Origin: Aquarana catesbeiana
Lineage: Eukaryota; Chordata; Amphibia; Anura; Ranidae
Direction of reading: 5' to 3'
Assembly (NCBI RefSeq): GCF_042186555.1
Contig: NC_133336.1
Coordinates: 40,294,338-40,358,337, forward strand
DNA length: 64,000 bases
The translations under genes were made by a program, and so were the position numbers. Shown in pieces: positions 57,291 to 64,000 of this stretch; within the stretch, counting starts at the first letter, position 1; every line of letters starts with the position of its first letter. The notes under the pieces were generated by a model. That model did no database searches, was not told where the DNA came from, and was given only the letters and a program-made list of their open reading frames with translations.

Positions 57291-58118
57291 TCAAGAATGC
57301 GTCGTGGGGTCCGAGATGTCATCTTCATCTTGTGGAAGGAGACCCCAAGATTTCACCAACTGCAGACCTTCATCCAGGGTGGTTACTAGCCAGTTTTTGT
57401 TGTTCTTTTCAATGGACAGCTCTGTTGGGAATTTCCATTTGTAGATAATATTGTTATTCCTCAAGATTTTGGTAATGGTGAGGAGATTTTTGCGGGCTTG
57501 AATAGTTGCCTGTGATAGATCTATATATAGCGATATTCCAGAATAAGGTTCCAGTAAAGAGTCACGTTTGTTGGAGAAGTACATGAGCTGGTCCTTAATA
57601 TGGAAATAGTGGATCCTAGCTAAAACATCTCTTGGAACGCGTTCAGGTAGATAGGATGGCTTTGGCAGGCGGTGAGCCCTATCTATCGCCAATTCGTGGG
57701 ATTTAGTCGCTGGGAGAAGTTCTGCTATCATTTTCTTCAGATAGGGACGAAGTTCCCCTGGGGGGACCGATTCTGGAATGCTTCTAAATTTCACATTGTT
57801 CCGGCGGGAACGATCTTCGATGTCCGCCATTTTGATTTTCAGGTTGCGGACTTCTTCCGCCAGGTCATCATGGGCATCTACTACCTCATTATGCGCTGAA
57901 GTAAAGTCACTCATTTTGTTCTTTAAGCGATCCACTCTGTCACCTATCGCTTCTATTTCCCTGTTAGTTTGCTTCATGAAGTTAGCCATGTCATGCTGCA
58001 ATGCTCCACGCAGGGTTATAAGCATATCTTTCAGAGCAGAGTCTAAGATAGGCTGGCCCATTGTAGGGAAGGCATCCAACTTTTCACTGAAGCCATTACT
58101 ATCAGCTAGAGTGTCACT
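57291..58118 (-). pseudogene. LINE ORF1 (L1 ORF1p-like), interrupted near its N-terminus
   Basis: From 58079 the frame runs 262 codons. A heptad-rich coiled coil (TNREIEAIGDRVDRLKNKMS and on) is followed by MADIEDRSRRNNVKFRSIPE, the signature of the L1 ORF1 RNA-binding domain, and ends at 57291. The protein is an RNA-binding trimer that packages LINE RNA in the cytoplasm (family knowledge). The frame continues upstream to 58118 but there a LINE fragment is inserted; the original N-terminal codons probably resume after 58538. It lies about 300 bp upstream of ORF2, as in other L1 elements. Confidence 0.9.
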
Positions 58119-58133
58119 AACAATGGAGGCATC

Positions 58134-58523
58134 CCTCCCTTCCCTCTGTCTCCCCCCCCTTTCCTTTTTTCTCTCCCCCTTCCTTTCTTTCTTCCCCCCC
58201 CCCTTTTAATGAAATAAACTAAAAATGACTAGCATCACCACCTGATTCTCAACCGAAGGTATTGTCACCTTCTACTGGATACTTGAAAAGGCATTAACCA
58301 AAAGATTTGTATTTATGAATGTACTATTATTTATAATTCATTTATTAAGAATTATACACAACTCTATATTATGATGACTTAAATTAGTCTGATTTGAAAT
58401 TATTCACTACGATTGTATATGCATATTATGTAGCAGCACTGTTGTTTTTTTATTGTTATGTTTATATGTTCAAATACTCTCCTTCTGGAGAAAATAAAAA
58501 ACTTTTCTGTTAAAAAAACAAAA
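58134..58523 (+). mobile_element. 5'-truncated LINE tail inserted in LINE ORF1, 15-bp target duplication
   Basis: AACAATGGAGGCATC occurs at 58119-58133 and again at 58524-58538. Between them lie a pyrimidine-rich stretch, an AT-rich 3' UTR and GAGAAAATAAAAAACTTTTC then TTAAAAAAACAAAAA, a poly(A)-like end. Orientation is plus, opposite to the host LINE. Confidence 0.92.
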
Positions 58524-59022
58524 AACAATGGAGGCATCACTTACTGTGTCTTCCTCTGCTGTTAGCTTCCATCTTTGTTTCACAGGGCTATTAAATGTAG
58601 TTTGTGGAGATCAGCCTCCATTATCTGTAGCAGAAGGGTCATGCTGTTGTGAGGTATTCCGCGCTGCTGCAGTCATCCCTGTTCTCCTCTGTGAGGAAGC
58701 CGTCGCTCCGGCGCCATCTTGAGGGAAACGAGCGCCCGTTAAGCTGTAGAAATCCGTCAGTCTATGGGGTCCTTCACGTTCCTTCCTTTTGCCTCTCATG
58801 CTTCCCTTGCCTCTCTGGTTCTGCATCTTGTGTCGGGCGATGATTTCAGTGTCTTGCCGTCCCTAATAGATGCCTATTAGATCCTGTGAAGCCGGAGCTT
58901 GGTCACAGTGCGGCCATCTCCTCAGGCTGCTGGCCACGCCCCTTCTTATATATTTTCTAATGCTAACAACATAAGGATTAAAAATAGTTAATGTTGATTG
59001 AAAGAGTTTATTTCCTCTTTAA

Positions 59023-59877
59023 AGTTGCAAAATTGAATGTGGAACAATTATATACCGTAATACATAAATGATATCAGAATTTATTTTAAAAGCAAATAAA
59101 TATATGCACAGGCTTCTATATACAAATTCTGAACAAGTAGTAAAAGCACTTTAATAGAAGTCCCCACTGACCTGTGTAGCTACAGGCACTCTGAATAAAG
59201 TCATTCTTATGTTTCGCAAAACAGAAATGCTGCAATCAGAGTACATCTCCCCTTATTTTCTATGGCAGCAGAAACTTACTGCAAATTGTGTAGATACTAA
59301 CTTACACCTAACTTCAGAGTTTCTGTTGTGAAAGAAAGAGTTTAGTTCCACTTTAAGGCTGAGTTCACATATATGCGAATTGGATGCGGAGAAAAATTCA
59401 CATGGCAGGCGAGTTTGACCTGTTCTTAATGGAGCCTGTTCACACAGGTCCGGGGCAGCTATGGAGCGGATTGCAGAAGGGTTCTGTTGGGTCCGGTTCA
59501 GGTGCAAATTCAGGCAAAAAAAGAAACGGTAAACAGACACCGACCCCAGGCATGAACCCGCGGTCCCACATATATGTAAAGCTGCAAAATTAAATGTGTA
59601 GCAATTATATAATACTACATAAATGATACCAAAACTAAAGCAAATAAACATATGCACAGGCTTCTATTTATAAATTTTGAACAAGTAGTAAAAGCACTTG
59701 TATTAATACAAGTCCCCACTGACCTCTGTAGCTACAGGCAATGTGAATAAAGTCATTGTCATGTTTCACAAAAGAAATGCTGCAATCAGAGTACATCTCC
59801 CCTTATTTTCTATGACAGCAGAAACTTACTGCAAATTGTTTAGGTACTAACTTACACCTAACTTCAGAGTCTCTGTT
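59023..59877 (+). repeat. Tandem duplication, ~300-bp units 553 bp apart
   Basis: 59024-59325 and 59577-59877 share AACAAGTAGTAAAAGCACTT, GAGTACATCTCCCCTTATTT and AACTTACACCTAACTTCAGA in the same order with scattered differences. The spacer (59326-59576) starts AAGGCTGAGTTCACATATAT and ends CCCACATATATGTAAAGC, possibly a separate MITE. Confidence 0.88.
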
Positions 59878-59879
59878 GG

Positions 59880-61640
59880 CCAGATAGCAAGGATAAATTG
59901 CCACAAATTTGTGGCAGTGTCGAATTGTATGTCTTGTTAACCTACTGCACATTTTCGCTGACAAGTTTTACATTTGCAGAGCACTTGAAGCACAAGACCT
60001 AGTTGACACTTTTCCAATTTGTAGCAAAATTTGCAAGGTAAGTCTCTGGAAAGAGCAAAGTTGCAGTGGTGAGTCTACAGTAAGAGCTCTGCAAGTCTAC
60101 AGCATGACAATTCAGCCACAGTGACCCCCTCTGGTGGGAGGACTATTCAACAGCATAACTGAACCAGAACTTGCAGCAGACTTGCAGAATGTTTGCAAAG
60201 AAAGTTGATATGGAGTCATGCAATGCAAACTTGCTGCAATTGTGCAACAAACTTGTGAAGCCTGGCAAGTCTAGCAATAGCTTAGCAAGTCAATTTCAAA
60301 CTTCCAGCACAAATACTTGCTATCTGTATGTGAACTTTGAGGATGAATTGCTCCACAGTACATGAAGATAAAGAGGTCAGTGAGGGCGTATTCTAAAGGT
60401 GCTTATTAAGAATATGTAAACATTTTAATACCCATAGTCTGGATCTATAACATTAGCAGGAATACAGTATGTTTATGACAGGTTCACATTCATGTTTTTT
60501 TGTTTTTTTTGCGGATGGAAATTTTAATCTGTTAGACCTGTACAGTTTTATGACTCAAAAATGACTTCTTGATTTCCCAGTCTTTAGCGGAAATGAGAAC
60601 TAAGTGACTCTGGAGGAATTTTCTTAAACTATTGTTTGTCCCCAGCCCCGCAGATCTGCTCATTGCAGCCAATTATCTCTATATTGCATGCCTGTTTCTG
60701 GCAATAACCTACATTCCTTAGGCACTTAAAATGTATAAAACACTTTTTTTTTTTTTGGTGCATAAAGATCCTGAATTATTAAAGCTGAATGGTATATTAG
60801 ATAATGTATCCCTGACTAATATGATTTTTTCAAAATGAGTTTGATACAGGAATAGATTAGGGGATAGTTTGAGAACTTTCTTCGAGAGCAAGTTTCAAAA
60901 TTGATTTTCAGAATCAGCTGGAGTTTTGGATTATTCTTAAATTAAGGCTGGAGGCAAGAGAAAATAGATATTCTAATAAAGCTCTTAAAAGGGAAGAAAG
61001 GAAAAAAAAACACATTTCCTATCAATGCCTTAGTGCTCTACCTACACGATTATCCACTTTTGCTGTGGAACCTTCTAATAGTTAAAGTGTATCTACTCAG
61101 AAAAACAGAAATGTAACATATTGCAATTTACCAGGCATTAGATGTTGTCACCTGGGCATCCCGAAAAGGCACACACTTCCTGTTTTGAGTGTGACAACAC
61201 AGATTGCTGCACAGGGCCATTACTGGTAACCATGTACATTCCTACAATACCTGTAACATTATTATTATATTATTATATTATACTTGTGACAATAGACATT
61301 AGATTATTGCTGGCAGGTTGGGTGTCAATCTGGTGAACGACTGGAAAAGTTAGAATTTTTTTTTACAGTGTTACTCTTTTTGATTGGTGCAGTAGGTATT
61401 TGGCTTTCCCCTGATCCATAGCAAGTGGTTGTAAACCCCAGACATGAAATATGAACAAAGCATATCCCCACTGTATGTTCTTGTCTCAACCCAGTGCACT
61501 GAGAGTCATTTCTGTCTGCTGTCCCATTCCCCTGCTGTCTGCATAAGACACTTCTGACAAGTTTTCCTGACACCAAGTGAAAAAAGGTGACGCGGAGAGA
61601 TCTACAGCACACAGCCTGTGATTGGGAGCCTCAGTCCTGT
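59880..61640. other. Intergenic DNA, nothing recognised
   Basis: No exon, RNA gene or bounded mobile element recognised; a run of TTGCAAGTCT-like words occurs at 60000-60300. A short (ATT)n run lies at 61260-61280. Confidence 0.5.
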
Positions 61641-61650
61641 TCCTGTGTGC

Positions 61651-61652
61651 TG

Positions 61653-61690
<38 letters not shown>
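61651..61690 (+). repeat. (GT)n microsatellite
   Basis: About 40 bp of GT dinucleotides with one GC interruption, followed by ten Gs. Confidence 0.95.
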
Positions 61691-61692
<2 letters not shown>

Positions 61693-61879
61693 GGGGGGGT
61701 GTCTTCCCTCCAATCAGCTCTGAGAGCTCTCCTCGCTGAGCTCTGCAATGTGTAATTTCAGCTCTCTGCTACCTGTTTTCTGACAGCTCAGACAAGCTTT
61801 ATCAGTTCTGGACTTTGAACAGATGTAGAGAAGAGAAGACTACAGATAAACTGGTACAACTTATGTAGGAATATTTGTT

Positions 61880-62460
61880 GGACCTTGCTTTATGCACTGG
61901 TGCGCAGTCATGGTGGAACAGGAAGGGGTCATCCCCAAATTGTTCCCACAAAATTGGGAGCATGAAATTGTCTTGGTATGCTTATATCTTAAAAGTTCCC
62001 TTCACTGGAACTAAGGGGCCAAGCCCAACCCCTGAAAAACAACCCCACACCATAATCCCCCTCCACCAAATAATTTGAACCAGTGTACAAAGCAAGGTCA
62101 ATAAAGACCTGGATGAGCGGGTTTGGGGTGGAGGAACTTGACTGGCCTGCAGAGTCCTGACCTCAACCTGATAGAACATCTTTGGGATGAGTTAGAGCAG
62201 AGACTGCGATCCAGGCCTTCTCAGCCCACATCAGTGCCTGACCTCACAAATGCGCTTTTGGAAGAATGGTCAAACATTCCCATAGACACACTCCTAAACC
62301 TTGTGGACAGCCTTCCCAGAAGAGTTGAAGTGCTTATAGCTGCAAAGGGTGGGCCAACTTCATATTGAACCCTGCAGACTAAGACTGGGATGCAAGTCAA
62401 GTTCATGTGCGTGTAAAGGAGGGTGTCCCAATACTTTTGACAATATAGTGTATATTTAGT
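61880..62460 (+). mobile_element. Tc1/mariner remnant with internally inverted segment
   Basis: 62080-62365 on the plus strand encodes LQSPDLNLIEHLWDELEQRL and then LLEEWSNIP, the C-terminal part of a Tc1 transposase with its catalytic Glu; the right end GGGTGTCCCAATACTTTTGA precedes a TA. 61880-62077 reads the preceding part of the same transposase on the minus strand (GVGLGPLVPVKGT, MVWGCFSGV). The junction has ACCAGTG-T/GACAAAGCAAGGTC repeated in inverted form (61872-61895 and 62079-62100). Confidence 0.85.
62123..62368 (+). pseudogene. Tc1 transposase C-terminal fragment
   Basis: An 82-codon frame: after WRNLTGLQSPDLNLIEHLWD the catalytic Glu of the DDE triad is present; the rest, EQRLRSRPSQPTSVPDLTNA, is the usual C-terminal helix. 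The frame ends naturally at TGA. The two upstream acids are lost or inverted. Confidence 0.85.
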
Positions 62461-63161
62461 GAACAGCCACTGAAGTTTTCTACTAAAAAATGGTAAATAG
62501 TTGAATTTTGTGTGTCCACTTCTTCACAATAAAATCTCAACCTCCTCTGCTCAACAGGTAAGATTTCAAATCAGGATCCTAGTGGAAGTGTCTGTTGCTT
62601 CAGTTAGAAAGGACAGAATCAGGGTAATTGACTCTGTATCTCTATGGATGGGGTTTGTCTGCTATTCTTGTGTTTGTGTGGCTGCTCTGGTATTCTGCCA
62701 CTATTCAAAAACATACTGGTCGGTTGACTGGCTTCCTAAAAAATGTTCCTACAATGTTGTGCATAATTCTGAGAGCTCTGTAAGGCTCGGTTTACACTAC
62801 TGCCATGTGATTTTGCTGTTTATTTTCAGTGTGATTATTAAGTGTGACTTTGGTGCGACTTTTATGCATTTTTGCATATTCTTTGGGGCCAAGTCACAAA
62901 GTAGTACAGGAACACTGTGCTGAGTCTCATTGATTTAAATGAGCACCTTTGAATATAATGTGATTTCCCTTCTTATGTGATCCTGTGCGACTCAAGCCTC
63001 TTCGGAAAGTTACACCAGTGTGAACTAGCACTGAAGAAAATCGCAAAACTTTCAGCACTGCATAAAATCTGTAAAATCAGATAAATAAATCTCTGTAGTT
63101 TGTCCCGCATGCAGCTGGAAATATGTGCACTGGTGCTGGATGGGTGTTTAGGTATCAAACT
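62461..63161. other. Intergenic DNA with a degenerate MITE
   Basis: 62784-63035 (GGCTCGGTTTACACTACTGC ... GTTACACCAGTGTGAAC) resembles 8535-8860. No gene seen. Confidence 0.4.
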
Positions 63162-63175
63162 AAGATCATGCAAAG

Positions 63176-63453
63176 CTTAACTCAATTCGATTAGTAGATT
63201 GTATTTATGCTGCAGTTATGCTTTGGTTATTATATGATAAGTGAATTTGATACGGGAGGTGCAAGGTTTGTTTGGTTTATGTTTTTGTTTTGATGTTTTC
63301 TTTTTTTTTCTTTTTTTGTGTGTTTTTTTGTTTTTTTCTTTCCTTTTCTTATATATCATTTACTAACTTCAGATATTTAATGAACTTATTTGATATATTA
63401 TCTGTTTTTTGTATAATTATAAAAATAAAAATAAATATTTGATATAAAAAAAA
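63176..63453 (+). mobile_element. 5'-truncated LINE tail with 14-bp target duplication
   Basis: AAGATCATGCAAAG at 63162-63175 and 63454-63467 flanks 278 bp that ends ATAAATATTTGATATAAAAA. A T/C-rich internal stretch and an AT-rich 3' part recall the tail at 58134-58523. No coding sequence remains. Confidence 0.9.
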
Positions 63454-63657
63454 AAGATCATGCAAAGTTCAGATTGCGAAAGGAGGCAGATCTGAAACTC
63501 CCAGAAACATTTTCACACTATTAAAAAAAAAGGAGTTTCAACCTTCAGAATAAAATAAGCATGTTCCACGGGGAAAGCTAGTAAAAAAACAACCCTACAG
63601 AAAAATATACAAATAGGTTTTACACTGAGGCAGTATTACAAATAATTGATTGAAAAT

Positions 63658-64000
63658 TGTTTTTTTTTTTTTTTTTTTCAATTTTGACTCGATTGTCTCT
63701 TTAAATTTTGTCTCGTTTGGCACACGGCCTTCGTACTGAACTTCATGTTGCGCAGTGCCTGGTGTCTTGTGCGTTACAGAGATTTGGCATGGGCGAAAGC
63801 CCTTGTTTGCATTTTCTGTCTGCAGTGAAGCTGTTAATAATGAGATTGATGATAAAGTTGTTGAAAAGAGACAGTTGGAGAAGGCTGCACTCCATGAGTG
63901 ACAGAGGGCATGCCCTGTATTCGCAGCCAAGAACGCCGCCTCCAGCAGTGTGCCGACAGTGCCTGGACACCGTGCCAAGACTGTTAGAAGGAGCAGGAGG
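63658..64000 (-). repeat. Unidentified retrocopy-like sequence cut by the window end (minus)
   Basis: A run of about 22 Ts (63658-63679) is the poly(A) of a minus-strand sequence that extends beyond the window. On the minus strand, a 127-codon frame (63595-63978) reads through the poly(A) and begins MARCPGTVGTLLEAAFLAAN. The plus strand is also open over roughly the last 250 bp. I do not recognise either product. GC content is higher than the surrounding DNA. Confidence 0.4.

Larger units (their letters stand above)
47508..58940 (-). mobile_element. Near full-length L1-like LINE (minus) with 18-bp target duplications
   Basis: Perfect CCTTCTTATATATTTTCT at 47490-47507 and 58941-58958. The 5' end is at the right (GC-rich 5' UTR, about 58540-58940), then ORF1 (57291-58118), ORF2 (48017-56987, interrupted) and a 3' UTR ending AATAAAAACATTTGAA at the left. 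Subtracting the two nested insertions leaves about 5.1 kb, a plausible complete L1-type length. Both frames carry inactivating changes. Confidence 0.93.

Noticed and set aside
58528..58843. Small plus-strand frames near 58.6 kb as a gene
   Set aside because: They lie in the 5' UTR of the minus-strand LINE.

Overview
Vertebrate genomic DNA, almost certainly from a frog and probably a ranid. The only host gene I can support is the 3' part of adenylate kinase 7 (AK7): eleven plus-strand exons between 791 and 29410, with intact GT-AG introns, one continuous frame and a stop codon. They give the last 453 residues of a protein of about 720 residues: the end of the N-terminal dinucleotide-fold region, the adenylate kinase domain with its P-loop, an acidic linker, a coiled coil and the C-terminal Dpy-30 motif. 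The N-terminal exons lie before the window. The frog assignment rests on the amphibian-like AK7 sequence and on repeat families that I associate from memory with ranid genomes. No database search was possible.

Everything else is intron or intergenic DNA packed with transposons, many dated relative to each other by nesting. Intronic elements (1-29371) include PIF/Harbinger-like MITEs with 3-bp TWA target duplications, a piggyBac-like element with a transposase N-terminal remnant, three TTAA-flanked families, a broken Tc1/mariner copy with all three catalytic acids still visible, a hAT-like MITE whose unoccupied paralogous site lies 2.3 kb away, and a 5'-truncated L1-like LINE. Downstream (29.4-47 kb) come more MITEs, a telomere-like minisatellite split by a 641-bp insertion, and a Tc1 copy split by a 2.2-kb TTAA element that carries a minisatellite and a 55-bp-arm palindrome.

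The most striking structure lies at 47490-58958. A near full-length L1-like LINE on the minus strand sits between perfect 18-bp target duplications. A 5.9-kb piggyBac-like element inside its ORF2 is flanked by TTAA and still carries the cysteine-rich C-terminus of a piggyBac transposase. A second, 5'-truncated LINE inside ORF1 has its own 15-bp duplication. The 5.9-kb element holds large direct and inverted repeats and three 359-bp tandem units, and its terminal family recurs in at least five other places.

The last 5 kb hold a tandem duplication, an internally inverted Tc1 remnant, a small LINE tail with 14-bp duplications and an unidentified minus-strand retrocopy-like sequence cut by the window edge. 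I found no new enzymatic or defence system. The novelty is in the transposon biology: a shared central motif in the MITE family, piggyBac relics founding a large repeat family, and insertion histories readable at base level.
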